Positions 1 to 6,964 of a stretch of 7,736 nt of DNA are shown here, piece by piece. The notes under the pieces were generated by a model. The model was not told the DNA's origin, searched no databases, and was given only the letters and a program-made list of their open reading frames with translations. The translations under genes were made by a program, and so were the position numbers. Positions within the stretch are counted from its first letter, which is position 1, and every line of letters starts with the position of its first letter. The stretch lies in contig JABMMO010000036.1 of NCBI GenBank assembly GCA_013205455.1, positions 1 to 7,736 on the forward strand, read 5' to 3'. The stretch is from Actinomycetota bacterium. GTDB taxonomy: Bacteria > Actinomycetota > Actinomycetes > Nanopelagicales > Nanopelagicaceae.

Positions 1-580
1 AGCAATTCGCAAAGGTTTATCAATGGGCGCACATGATGCCACTTTAATTTCGGATAGCGCACTGGCAGGTTCGGATGCGCTCGCTACCTCAAAAGTATTA
101 GCCGAAACAATTAAGTCTGGTGGTTACGATTTAGTTTTCTGCGGTACCGAATCAACTGATGCACGGATGAGCGTAATTCCAGCGATGTTGGCAGAAAGAC
201 TTGGCTGGGCCCAATTAACTTTTGCTGGTGTTGTAAAAGTGGATGTTTCTGGAAATAAAGTAGAGATAGATCGAATGACTGATGCTGGAGTAGAGAGCAT
301 GTCTGCTAATTTCCCGGCTGTCATAAGCGTTATCGAGAAAATAAACGAGCCACGTTATCCATCTTTCAAGGGAATCATGGCCTCAAAAAAGAAAACTATT
401 AATACTAAATCACTAAGCGAAGTTGGCGTTGCGGCCAGCGAAGTTGGTTTGGCTACCGCATGGAGCGTCGTTGATGACGCAGCCGCTCGGCCGCCACGCG
501 AAAAGGGCGAAAAAGTGGAAGATGCTGGAAATGGTGGCGACAAATTAGCCGAGTTTATTTTTGAAAAAAGGATTGTATGA
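1..580 (+). CDS. etfB: Electron transfer flavoprotein beta subunit, 3' part (5' end outside window)
   Basis: EtfB forms a cytoplasmic heterodimer with EtfA that takes electrons from acyl-CoA and other flavin dehydrogenases and passes them to an ETF oxidoreductase. In canonical ETFs the beta subunit binds AMP. The open frame enters from the window edge (first whole codon at base 2) and gives 192 residues; full-length EtfB is about 255-260, so some 65-70 N-terminal residues are missing. The ATG at 23 is internal, because the seven codons before it (AIRKGLS) continue the conserved sequence. Visible hallmarks are MGAHDATLISD followed by GSDALATSKVLAETI, then GTESTDARMSVIPAMLAERLG, and the recognition-loop region EPRYPSFKGIMASKKK, corresponding to the human EtfB loop that docks partner dehydrogenases. 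The wording is that of actinobacterial FixA. The stop overlaps the etfA start as ATGA, indicating one transcript and coupled translation. Confidence 0.95.
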   Translation, partial: AIRKGLSMGAHDATLISDSALAGSDALATSKVLAETIKSGGYDLVFCGTESTDARMSVIPAMLAERLGWAQLTFAGVVKVDVSGNKVEIDRMTDAGVESMSANFPAVISVIEKINEPRYPSFKGIMASKKKTINTKSLSEVGVAASEVGLATAWSVVDDAAARPPREKGEKVEDAGNGGDKLAEFIFEKRIV

Positions 581-1533
581 GCAACGTATTAATACTGGTC
601 GATCATGCTTCCGGAAATATTTCCAAAACTGCTGGAGAATTAGCCGCGTTCGGCAAGAGAATTGGCGCGGTAACTGCGCTGGTCCTAGCTGAACCAGGAT
701 CTGGCGCGGTGATTGCAGATCAGTTGAAAGCTTTTGAAATTGAAAAGATTTTAATTGCAGAAAGTGCCGAGTTTGCTAAACATGGAATCCCAGCCATCGC
801 AGATGCAGTCGCATCAGTTCTGGCTTCACATTCTCCTAAAGCGTTATTAATTTCAACTTCCGCACGTGGAAAGGAAATCGCAGCACGCGTTGCGGTCAAA
901 TCAAATAGTGGATTAATCACAGATGCCATTGATTTATCGGAAAATTTAATTGCTACCCAGTCAATTTTTGGTGGATCCTTCACCGTTCATTCCCATGTGA
1001 AAACTGGAACCCCGATTATTACAATTAGACCGAGCGCGATTGATTTCACTGCAACGCCGTCAAACCCAACTATTGAAAATGTAACCGTCGAAATTAGTGA
1101 TATCGCAAAATTGGTCTCAATTAATAATATGCAACCAGCTGTTAAAGGTGGCCGACCAGAATTAACCGAAGCGAAAATAGTTGTTTCGGGCGGACGCGGC
1201 ACAAATGGTGATTTTTCTAAAGTTGAATCTTTTGCAGATTCGCTAGGTGCTGCTGTTGGTGCATCGCGAGCCGCAACTGATGCGGGTTGGTATCCGCATA
1301 CTCACCAAGTTGGTCAAACTGGAAAAACTGTCAGCCCCCAACTTTATGTAGCTTGCGGTATCTCTGGTGCGATTCAACATCGCGCAGGTATGCAAACCAG
1401 CAAGACCATCATCGCGGTAAATAAAGATCCAGAAGCGCCAATCTTTGATCTTGCTGATTTAGGGATAGTCGGTGATTTATTTGCAGTTCTGCCGCAAGCA
1501 GAGGCTGCAATAAACGCTAAAAAGCACGCCTAA
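577..1533 (+). CDS. etfA: Electron transfer flavoprotein alpha subunit
   Basis: This is the FAD-carrying partner of EtfB, 318 residues long, normal for the family. The N-terminal domain begins MSNVLILVDH and is an adenine-nucleotide alpha-hydrolase-like fold to about residue 185. The C-terminal FAD domain contains SGGRG (204-208), GASR (228-231), QVGQTGKTVSP (244-254), SGAIQH (263-268) and NKDPEAPIF (282-290). R231, T248 and H268 match human alpha-R249, T266 and H286 at a constant offset of 18, so the flavin-contacting residues are intact. The start is supported by AAGGA at 568-572, four bases before the ATG, and by the ATGA overlap with etfB. No ETF-quinone oxidoreductase or acyl-CoA dehydrogenase lies nearby, so the electron donor and acceptor cannot be read from this window. 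The family assignment is secure. Confidence 0.97.
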   Translation: MSNVLILVDHASGNISKTAGELAAFGKRIGAVTALVLAEPGSGAVIADQLKAFEIEKILIAESAEFAKHGIPAIADAVASVLASHSPKALLISTSARGKEIAARVAVKSNSGLITDAIDLSENLIATQSIFGGSFTVHSHVKTGTPIITIRPSAIDFTATPSNPTIENVTVEISDIAKLVSINNMQPAVKGGRPELTEAKIVVSGGRGTNGDFSKVESFADSLGAAVGASRAATDAGWYPHTHQVGQTGKTVSPQLYVACGISGAIQHRAGMQTSKTIIAVNKDPEAPIFDLADLGIVGDLFAVLPQAEAAINAKKHA

Positions 1534-1544
1534 CCCACACCATC

Positions 1545-1550
1545 TAGACT
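1545..1550 (+). promoter_or_regulatory. Candidate leaderless -10 box (TAGACT) for the cysteine desulfurase gene
   Basis: TAGACT fits the actinobacterial -10 consensus TANNNT and is followed by exactly six bases (tagcaa) before the ATG at 1557, so transcription would begin at or next to the start codon. No Shine-Dalgarno sequence is visible in the 23-base gap after etfA. No convincing -35 element is seen 16-19 bases upstream, which is common in actinobacterial promoters. Supported by the same spacing at 5856 and 6953; unproven without 5'-end mapping. Confidence 0.5.
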
Positions 1551-1556
1551 TAGCAA

Positions 1557-2729
1557 ATGCGCGTTTATCTAGACCATGCTGCCACAACACCAATGGTGGA
1601 AAGTGCAATCACCGCGCTTAATAATCAATTACTAAAATTAGGAAATCCATCAAGCCTGCATACCGCTGGGCGTTCTGCAAGAAAAGATTTAGAGGAAGCG
1701 CGAGAATCAATAGCAAAAATTGCAGATTGTGCACCAAGTGAAATAATTTTTACTGGTTCTGGGACTGAAGCCAACAACTCGGCAATTAAGGGTCTTTACT
1801 GGACCCGATTGGCCGCGGATTCCCGCCGAAAAGTTATTGTGATTTCAGCTTTTGAGCATCATGCGATTTTGGACCCGGTCGAATGGTTAGCCGAACATGA
1901 AGACACTGAAATAATTCAAATTCCAATTTTAAATAGCGGAGTAATTGATTTAGAATATTTTAAGAAAGTTATTAGCGAACGAGCGGGAGACATTGCCCTT
2001 GTTAGCGTAATGCACTCGAATAATGAGGTTGGTTCGTTACAACCGATTTCTGAAATCGTGAAAATTGCGAATGAATTCAAGATTCCAGTGCACTCGGATG
2101 CGGTACAGAGTTTTGGCAAAGTGCCGTTTTCGTTCGCAAAATTAGGTTTAACTGCTGCAACTTTGAGCGGCCATAAAATTGGTGGCCCGCTTGGAATCGG
2201 GATACTTATTTTGAAACGAGGATTGGAAATTACCCCGATATTGCATGGTGGCGGACAAGAGCGTGATATCCGCAGCGGGACTTTAAATGCTCCTGCAATC
2301 GTGAGTTTTGCGGCCGCGGCCAAAACTGCAGCCGAAACTTTGGAAACGCGAATAGATTATGTTTCTAAGTTACGCATTAAATTAATTTCTGAAATTGGGA
2401 AAGTAATTCCAGATATAACGGTAAACGGTGCGACCGAAAATTCATCACTTCCTGGAATTGCAAACATAACTTTTCCAGGGACAGAGAGCGATGCGCTCTT
2501 ACTACTTTTAGATGCCCAAGGAATTGCTAGTTCCACCGGTTCCGCATGTAGCGCTGGGGTGCCGCAACCCAGCCATGTACTTATGTCGATGGGATTGAGC
2601 GCAAAAGAAGCAAAATCTTCGCTTAGGTTTTCGATAAGCGCTACGAACAATGACAGTGACATTGAATATCTTGTATCTGTGATTAGTGAAGTAGTTACCC
2701 GCGCACGAGCAGCGCAGGTGAAAAAATGA
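1557..2729 (+). CDS. iscS: Class I cysteine desulfurase (IscS/NifS type)
   Basis: This PLP enzyme converts L-cysteine to alanine and leaves a persulfide on its active-site cysteine for Fe-S cluster assembly and tRNA thiolation. The 390-residue length is typical. It opens with the family N-terminus YLDHAATTP (residues 4-12), so the ATG at 1557 is the right start. Visible sites are GTEANN (69-74), H101 in EHHAIL stacking on PLP, HSDAVQ (179-184) with D181 and Q184, the PLP lysine K207 in SGHKIGG, and the catalytic C331 in SSTGSACSAG on a class I type loop. These match E. coli IscS H104, D180, Q183, K206 and C328. There is no iscU, sufB or iscR beside it. It overlaps mnmA by ATGA, which suggests that MnmA is a main sulfur acceptor. 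It has no Shine-Dalgarno sequence and may be translated from a leaderless mRNA. Whether it also serves Fe-S assembly cannot be told here. Confidence 0.95.
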   Translation: MRVYLDHAATTPMVESAITALNNQLLKLGNPSSLHTAGRSARKDLEEARESIAKIADCAPSEIIFTGSGTEANNSAIKGLYWTRLAADSRRKVIVISAFEHHAILDPVEWLAEHEDTEIIQIPILNSGVIDLEYFKKVISERAGDIALVSVMHSNNEVGSLQPISEIVKIANEFKIPVHSDAVQSFGKVPFSFAKLGLTAATLSGHKIGGPLGIGILILKRGLEITPILHGGGQERDIRSGTLNAPAIVSFAAAAKTAAETLETRIDYVSKLRIKLISEIGKVIPDITVNGATENSSLPGIANITFPGTESDALLLLLDAQGIASSTGSACSAGVPQPSHVLMSMGLSAKEAKSSLRFSISATNNDSDIEYLVSVISEVVTRARAAQVKK

Positions 2730-3820
2730 AGTTAATTGCCGCAATGAGTGGTGGCGTTGATTCCGCAGTAGCTGCAGCTCGAGCAGTAGAAGCAGGACAT
2801 GATGTTATTGGCGTTCATCTGGCGCTTTCTAAGAATCCACAAAAGTATCGTTCTGGAGCGCGTGGCTGTTGCACCGTAGAAGATTCTCATGACGCCAGAA
2901 GAGCGGCAGATGTAATTGGAATTCCTTTTTATATCTGGGATATGTCCGATGAATTTCATCAAGGAGTTGTAGAAAATTTCCTCTCGGAATACGCAAGCGG
3001 AAAAACACCAAATCCTTGTTTGCGCTGTAATGAAAAGATTAAATTTGAAGCGGTATTGGATCGGGCCCAAGCGATGGGTTTTGATGGCGTAGTTACTGGA
3101 CACTACGCGCAGACAGTAGAGAGTGAAAGTGGTCGTCTACTTTATCGAGCAATTGATCCAACCAAAGATCAGTCCTATGTTTTAGCTGTTCTAACTGTTA
3201 AACAAATATCTGGCGCTATTTTTCCATTGGGCGATACTCGTAAAGAAGATGTACGAATTGAAGCCGACCGACGTGGGCTTTCAGTTGCAAATAAACCAGA
3301 TAGCCACGATATTTGTTTTGTACCTTCAGGTGATAACGCAAGTTGGTTGCGGGATCGACTAGGCAGTGAAGTTGGCCCAATCGTTGATGAAACCGGAAAA
3401 AAATTAGGCGAGCATAAAGGCGCTTACACATACACAATCGGCCAACGTAAAGGTTTGGGTTTAACAGTTCCAGCCGCGGGGGGTGTTCCACGTTATGTAT
3501 TGAAAGTTGAGCCAATTACAAACACAGTTGTTGTTGGCACTCATGAAGCGTTAGCAGTTGAAAAAATTATCGGTGGTACTCCTAATTGGTGTGGTCCAGC
3601 GCCAGAAGCGTTAGCCAGCGCACCACTCAATGGATTAGTTCAGGTAAGAGCTCATGGGGCGCCGTTACCGTGCACTTATTATCGAAGTATTACCGAAGGA
3701 ATCGAAACGCTAATAGCTGATTTAGTTGAACCGTTATTTGGGTTAGCTCCGGGACAAGCGATGGTTATTTATGACGGTGATCGGGTAGTCGGCTCAGCTA
3801 CCATTACTGAGACTAAGTAA
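2726..3820 (+). CDS. mnmA: tRNA-specific 2-thiouridylase MnmA (TrmU)
   Basis: MnmA uses ATP to adenylate U34 of tRNA-Lys, tRNA-Glu and tRNA-Gln and replaces the 2-oxygen with sulfur, giving s2U34. At 364 residues it has the usual length. The N-terminal PP-loop is SGGVDS (8-13). TPNPCLRCN (94-102) carries the first catalytic cysteine C98, and PDSHDICFVP (191-200) carries the second, C197. TIGQRKGLG (237-245) marks the start of the central domain, and a C-terminal beta-barrel follows. GARGCCTVEDSHDARRAAD (44-62) is the form usual in actinobacteria. AGGTG at 2716-2720, five bases before the ATG, and the ATGA overlap with the desulfurase fix the start. The overlap implies coupled synthesis of sulfur donor and user. 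All catalytic residues are present. Confidence 0.97.
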   Translation: MKLIAAMSGGVDSAVAAARAVEAGHDVIGVHLALSKNPQKYRSGARGCCTVEDSHDARRAADVIGIPFYIWDMSDEFHQGVVENFLSEYASGKTPNPCLRCNEKIKFEAVLDRAQAMGFDGVVTGHYAQTVESESGRLLYRAIDPTKDQSYVLAVLTVKQISGAIFPLGDTRKEDVRIEADRRGLSVANKPDSHDICFVPSGDNASWLRDRLGSEVGPIVDETGKKLGEHKGAYTYTIGQRKGLGLTVPAAGGVPRYVLKVEPITNTVVVGTHEALAVEKIIGGTPNWCGPAPEALASAPLNGLVQVRAHGAPLPCTYYRSITEGIETLIADLVEPLFGLAPGQAMVIYDGDRVVGSATITETK

Positions 3821-3821
3821 T

Positions 3822-5858
3822 ATGAATAAGAATTTGGCAAGGCAAGAGATGACCGATTTAGTTAACGAGATTAGAGATCATCAATTTCGATATTACGTAC
3901 TTGATAAGCCCATAATTTTAGATGGTGAATTTGATTTGCTCTGGCAAAGATTATTAAAACTTGAAGGCGCGAATCCCGAATTACAGGATCCTAATTCGCC
4001 CACGCTAGAAGTTGGTGGCGGTTTTGCTACCCATTTTCAACAGCGCGACCATATTGAGAAGATGATGAGCCTAGATAATGTTTTTGATGAGACCGAACTT
4101 AATTCATGGTTTGAGAGAGTGGCTAAAGAATCCACTTCAAACTCGTGGCTTTGTGAAGTGAAAGTTGATGGTTTAGCGATTAACCTCCTTTATGAAAATG
4201 GAAAACTTAGCCACGCTTTAACCCGCGGTAACGGCACGACTGGGGAAGATGTCACGCTAAATATTAAAACGATTAAGAGCGTGCCCCATCAATTAATTGG
4301 TAAAAATATTCCCAAATTATTAGAGGTGCGAGGCGAAGTTTTCTTTCCAGTCGCTAAATTTAATGAAATTAATGAAGCGCTAGAGGAGTCCGGGAAAACG
4401 CCATTTGCTAATCCGCGAAATGCAGCAGCAGGATCACTTCGCCAAAAAGATCCACGGATTACAGCCTCTCGACCGCTTGATGTTGTACTTCATGGGGTTG
4501 GTGCAGTTGATGGCGCTAAATTTGAATCGCAAAGTTCCGCTTACGCCACACTTAAAAGCTGGGGACTACCAATTAGTAATCGTTACCAAGTAGTTAAATC
4601 CAAAGCTGAAGTCGCTGAGTTCATTGAGTTTTACTTAAAGCATCGCCACGACGTGGAGCATGAAATAGATGGAATTGTAATTAAAGTTAATGAGCGGGAA
4701 ATTCAAAACGCTCTAGGTTTCACTTCTAGAGCACCTAAATGGGCAATCGCTTACAAATATCCGCCAGAAGAAGTAACTACTAAGTTATTAGATATAAAAG
4801 TTAGCGTGGGCAGAACTGGGAGAGTGACGCCATTTGGGTTTATGGAACCGGTCCGAGTAGCGGGATCAACCGTTACAAATGCGACGCTTCATAATGCCCA
4901 AGAAGTTACTCGCAAAGGAATTTTGATTGGCGATGTCGTTATTTTACGAAAAGCTGGTGATGTAATTCCAGAAATCCTTGGTCCGGTCATTGAAAAGCGG
5001 AACGGTAACGAGCGTGCATTTGAAATGCCAACTAATTGTCCAGATTGCGGTTCAACGCTACGCGCCATGTCAGAAGGCGATATCGATATTCGTTGCCCTA
5101 ATGCGCAATCATGCCCGGCTCAATTGCGGGAACGGATTTATTATATTGGTTCAAGGGCAGCCTTAGATATTGATATTTTGGGATATGAGGCAGCTAACGC
5201 TTTATTGGAAGATAAATTAATTGACGATGAGTCGGCGATATTCTCGCTAACAATTTCAGATTTGAAGAAATCGAAATTCTTTATTAAAAAAGATGGTGAA
5301 ATTGGCGCTAATGCGGAGAAGTTAATTGCGGCTTTAGAAGGTGCTAAGACACGTCCGTTATGGCGAATTTTAGTCGCACTTTCAATTCGCCATGTTGGAC
5401 CAACTGCTGCACAAGCTCTGGCAAATAGGTTTGGAAATATTGCAGATATCGAGCGTGCAACTTTAGAAGAACTTTCAGATATTGATGGCGTTGGTGGGGT
5501 TATCGCACAATCAATCAAAGAGTGGTTTAGCGAAAAGTGGCATCGAAATATCGTCAAGAAATGGGAAAAATCTGGGGTTTTAATGATTGATGCTGTTACC
5601 GAAAAATTGCCGCAAACTATCGCTGGATTAACAATCGTTGTTACTGGATCGCTAATAAATTTCACACGCGAGGGTGTAGCTGAGGCAATAACATCTCGAG
5701 GTGGAAAATCTGCTGCATCGGTCTCGAAAAATACGGATTACTTGGTGGTTGGAGATGCGCCGGGTTCCAAATTTCAAAAAGCCCAAGAACTTGGCGTGCC
5801 GGTATTAGATGAATCGCGATTTAAGCAATTATTGGAATCTGGCCCGACAGGGTTATAA
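3822..5858 (+). CDS. ligA: NAD+-dependent DNA ligase LigA
   Basis: LigA is the essential replicative ligase; it seals nicks using NAD+ as adenylate donor and releases NMN. The 678 residues include every standard domain. Domain Ia contains H20, YY (24-25), D28, D34 and D38, which bind the NMN part of NAD+. The nucleotidyltransferase core carries the adenylated lysine K114 in KVDG (114-117), EVRGEVF (168-174), EIDGIVIKV (281-289) and PKWAIAYKYP (305-314). An OB fold follows, then a four-cysteine zinc finger (C406, C409, C425, C431), helix-hairpin-helix repeats (about 440-590, including RHVGPTAAQAL and DIDGVGGVIAQSI), and a C-terminal BRCT domain (about 597-675). The start lies one base after the mnmA stop with no clear Shine-Dalgarno sequence, so translation is probably coupled to mnmA. 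Its stop codon may form part of the next promoter. In many actinobacteria gatC follows ligA; here it does not. Confidence 0.98.
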   Translation: MNKNLARQEMTDLVNEIRDHQFRYYVLDKPIILDGEFDLLWQRLLKLEGANPELQDPNSPTLEVGGGFATHFQQRDHIEKMMSLDNVFDETELNSWFERVAKESTSNSWLCEVKVDGLAINLLYENGKLSHALTRGNGTTGEDVTLNIKTIKSVPHQLIGKNIPKLLEVRGEVFFPVAKFNEINEALEESGKTPFANPRNAAAGSLRQKDPRITASRPLDVVLHGVGAVDGAKFESQSSAYATLKSWGLPISNRYQVVKSKAEVAEFIEFYLKHRHDVEHEIDGIVIKVNEREIQNALGFTSRAPKWAIAYKYPPEEVTTKLLDIKVSVGRTGRVTPFGFMEPVRVAGSTVTNATLHNAQEVTRKGILIGDVVILRKAGDVIPEILGPVIEKRNGNERAFEMPTNCPDCGSTLRAMSEGDIDIRCPNAQSCPAQLRERIYYIGSRAALDIDILGYEAANALLEDKLIDDESAIFSLTISDLKKSKFFIKKDGEIGANAEKLIAALEGAKTRPLWRILVALSIRHVGPTAAQALANRFGNIADIERATLEELSDIDGVGGVIAQSIKEWFSEKWHRNIVKKWEKSGVLMIDAVTEKLPQTIAGLTIVVTGSLINFTREGVAEAITSRGGKSAASVSKNTDYLVVGDAPGSKFQKAQELGVPVLDESRFKQLLESGPTGL

Positions 5859-5861
5859 GAT
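5832..5861 (+). promoter_or_regulatory. Candidate leaderless promoter for the small membrane protein-nadD-rsfS unit
   Basis: A -35-like TTGGAA (5832-5837; four of six matches to TTGACA) is separated by 18 bases from TAAGAT (5856-5861), a TANNNT -10 box. Six bases (aacgac) then lead to the ATG at 5868, placing transcription start on the start codon. The TAA of the box is the ligA stop codon. No Shine-Dalgarno sequence lies before 5868. This is the best-formed of the four candidate promoters here. Confidence 0.55.
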
Positions 5862-5867
5862 AACGAC

Positions 5868-5999
5868 ATGAGTAGATACCAATCCTTAGCTGAGGAAGCA
5901 GCCCGAGAGCTGCCAGCGCCACCAGTTTTCTTCGGCGTATTTACATTTGCCGTTCTATCGCTAATGCTCTACTTAGTTCTTCGGCTTGGTCGCGATTAA
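5868..5999 (+). CDS. Small single-span membrane protein, function unknown
   Basis: I do not recognise a named family. The frame encodes 43 residues: a polar, partly acidic N-terminus (MSRYQSLAEEAARE), a PAPP turn (16-19), one hydrophobic segment of about 19 residues (20-38) long enough to cross the membrane, and a short basic end (RLGRD). Charge balance does not settle the topology. Evidence that it is real: an ATG with a candidate leaderless promoter at the standard distance, a position filling what would otherwise be the only gap above 100 bases in the window, and a stop that overlaps the nadD start by 14 bases. From memory, actinobacteria often carry a short uncharacterised single-span protein gene just upstream of nadD; I could not check homology. 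The overlap may serve to couple translation of nadD. No signal-peptidase or lipobox motif is seen. Confidence 0.65.
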   Translation: MSRYQSLAEEAARELPAPPVFFGVFTFAVLSLMLYLVLRLGRD

Positions 6000-6588
6000 T
6001 TCTCGAACCGCAATTTTCGGGGGAACTTTCGACCCGATTCATCGTGGCCACTTACATCTAATTACCGAGATAGTTAAACGAAATCTTTTTGAGAAAATAA
6101 TTATTATTCCAAGTGGAAAACCACTGCTTAAACCTACTTCACCCAAGGCAGATGCTGAATCCAGGTTAGAGATGGTAAGAATTGCGCTCTTGGAGCTGCC
6201 GTTGGAAATTCAAAATAAGTTGGAAATTTGCAGTTTTGAAGTTAAACGAAGTGAAAGTTCTTATGCGATTGATTCCGTGATTCACTTGAAATCAGAGCGT
6301 GACGCTTCATTTACTTGGATTTTGGGATCTGATGCTGCGGCAAATCTTACGAAATGGCATCGTTTTGAGGAGTTGCAGGAATTAGTTGATTTCTTAGTAG
6401 TTCTTCGACCAGATGCTAAATTTGTTTTAATCCCTGGGGCGCATGTAACTTCTATCGAAATTGACGCATTACCCGTCTCATCGACTGAAGTGCGAAATTC
6501 GTTAATTGCTGGAAAAGAAGTAGCCTCTGCGGTACCAGTTTCAGTTATAAATTACATCGAGAGAAATGGGCTTTATGCCAGCGCGTGA
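5986..6588 (+). CDS. nadD: Nicotinate-nucleotide adenylyltransferase NadD
   Basis: NadD transfers AMP from ATP to nicotinate mononucleotide, giving deamido-NAD+, the precursor shared by the de novo and Preiss-Handler routes to NAD+. The 200-residue product has FGGTFDPIHRGH (11-22) with the HxGH nucleotidyltransferase signature at H19-H22, WILGSDAAANLTKWHRFEEL (111-130), and SSTEVR (165-170), the ISSTxxR-type motif. IPSGKPLLK (41-49) replaces the more usual PxxPPHK-like stretch. The start is TTG at 5986: an in-frame TAG at 5974 blocks extension upstream, and no ATG or GTG occurs between that stop and the conserved FGGTFDP. No Shine-Dalgarno sequence is visible. The start lies 14 bases inside the small upstream gene, so reinitiation after its stop is likely. 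The rsfS start in turn lies inside the nadD 3' end. Confidence 0.95.
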   Translation: MVAINSRTAIFGGTFDPIHRGHLHLITEIVKRNLFEKIIIIPSGKPLLKPTSPKADAESRLEMVRIALLELPLEIQNKLEICSFEVKRSESSYAIDSVIHLKSERDASFTWILGSDAAANLTKWHRFEELQELVDFLVVLRPDAKFVLIPGAHVTSIEIDALPVSSTEVRNSLIAGKEVASAVPVSVINYIERNGLYASA

Positions 6589-6955
6589 AAGTACGATTGC
6601 GTTAACTCAAAGAGCAGCACAAGCTGTTATTGAGAAGTTAGGTACCAATCTAGTCGCAGTAGATTTATCTGAACAGATGGTGCTATCCGAAGTATTTCTA
6701 ATTGTTACTGGGCAAAATGAGCGTCAAGTAGATGCAATCGCTGATGAAGTAGAACGGAAGTTAGCGGAGATCGGTGAAAAGCCAGCTCGTCGCGAAAGTA
6801 CCGGTCATTGGGTATTACTAGATTATTCAGATTTAGTTGTACATATTCAGAGCGAAGAAATTCGCCAGTACTACATGCTAGATCGACTTTGGAGTGATTG
6901 CCCAATTATTAAATTAGATGCAGTAACCGAGTTAGAAAAATTAAAGCGCGGATAA
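6575..6955 (+). CDS. rsfS: Ribosomal silencing factor RsfS
   Basis: RsfS (DUF143, Iojap family) binds uL14 on the large ribosomal subunit and blocks subunit joining when nutrients run out. From the ATG at 6575 it is 126 residues long, standard for the family. Visible conserved parts, numbered from this start, are VAVDLSE (27-33), FLIVTGQNERQVDAIADEVE (41-60), ARREST (71-76), the signature HWVLLDYSDLVVHI (78-91), and YYMLDRLWSDCP (99-110). An in-frame ATG at 6566 would add three residues. I prefer 6575 because the family's N-terminus is short and GAGAG at 6559-6563 is too close to 6566; the choice is not certain. It overlaps nadD by 14 bases. The nadD-rsfS pairing is widely conserved in bacteria. 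Its TAA stop may also be the first half of the next gene's -10 box. Confidence 0.94.
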   Translation: MPARESTIALTQRAAQAVIEKLGTNLVAVDLSEQMVLSEVFLIVTGQNERQVDAIADEVERKLAEIGEKPARRESTGHWVLLDYSDLVVHIQSEEIRQYYMLDRLWSDCPIIKLDAVTELEKLKRG

Positions 6956-6958
6956 ATT
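6953..6958 (+). promoter_or_regulatory. Candidate leaderless -10 box (TAAATT) for the histidine phosphatase gene
   Basis: TAAATT fits TANNNT and is followed by exactly six bases (aatttt) before the ATG at 6965. Its TAA is the rsfS stop codon. No Shine-Dalgarno sequence is visible in the 9-base gap and no good -35 element lies upstream. The local sequence is AT-rich, so chance is a real alternative; the repeat of the spacing seen at 1545 and 5856 is the main support. Confidence 0.4.
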
Positions 6959-6964
6959 AATTTT

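Noticed and set aside
23..25. ATG at 23 as the etfB start
   Set aside because: Codons upstream to the window edge continue the conserved EtfB sequence (KGLSMGAHDA), so this ATG is an internal methionine and the gene is cut by the window.
1534..1556. Possible terminator between etfA and the desulfurase gene
   Set aside because: The 23 bases contain no stem-loop and no T-run, so etfA transcripts may read through into the next gene.
1916..2323. Open frame on the - strand (135 codons) inside the desulfurase gene
   Set aside because: It is opposite the PLP-lysine region of a clear desulfurase and shows no domain or start signal of its own.
2304..2327. Inverted repeat AGTTTTG / CAAAACT around a GC-rich core containing GCGGCCGC
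   Set aside because: It falls in the coding run FAAAAKTA of the desulfurase, where alanine codons produce the GC-rich palindrome. The 10-base loop has an off-centre inner palindrome, there is no U-tract, and the position does not suit a terminator or operator.
4710..4732. Perfect 7-base inverted repeat GCTCTAG / CTAGAGC with a 9-base loop
   Set aside because: It is inside conserved LigA coding sequence (ALGFTSRAP). It is short, AT-flanked and without a U-tract, so a chance occurrence is the simplest reading.
5141..5665. Long open frame on the - strand (174 codons) inside ligA
   Set aside because: It lies wholly opposite a well-conserved stretch of LigA (zinc finger end to BRCT start) and its translation has no recognisable motif. 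Antisense frames of this kind are expected shadows.
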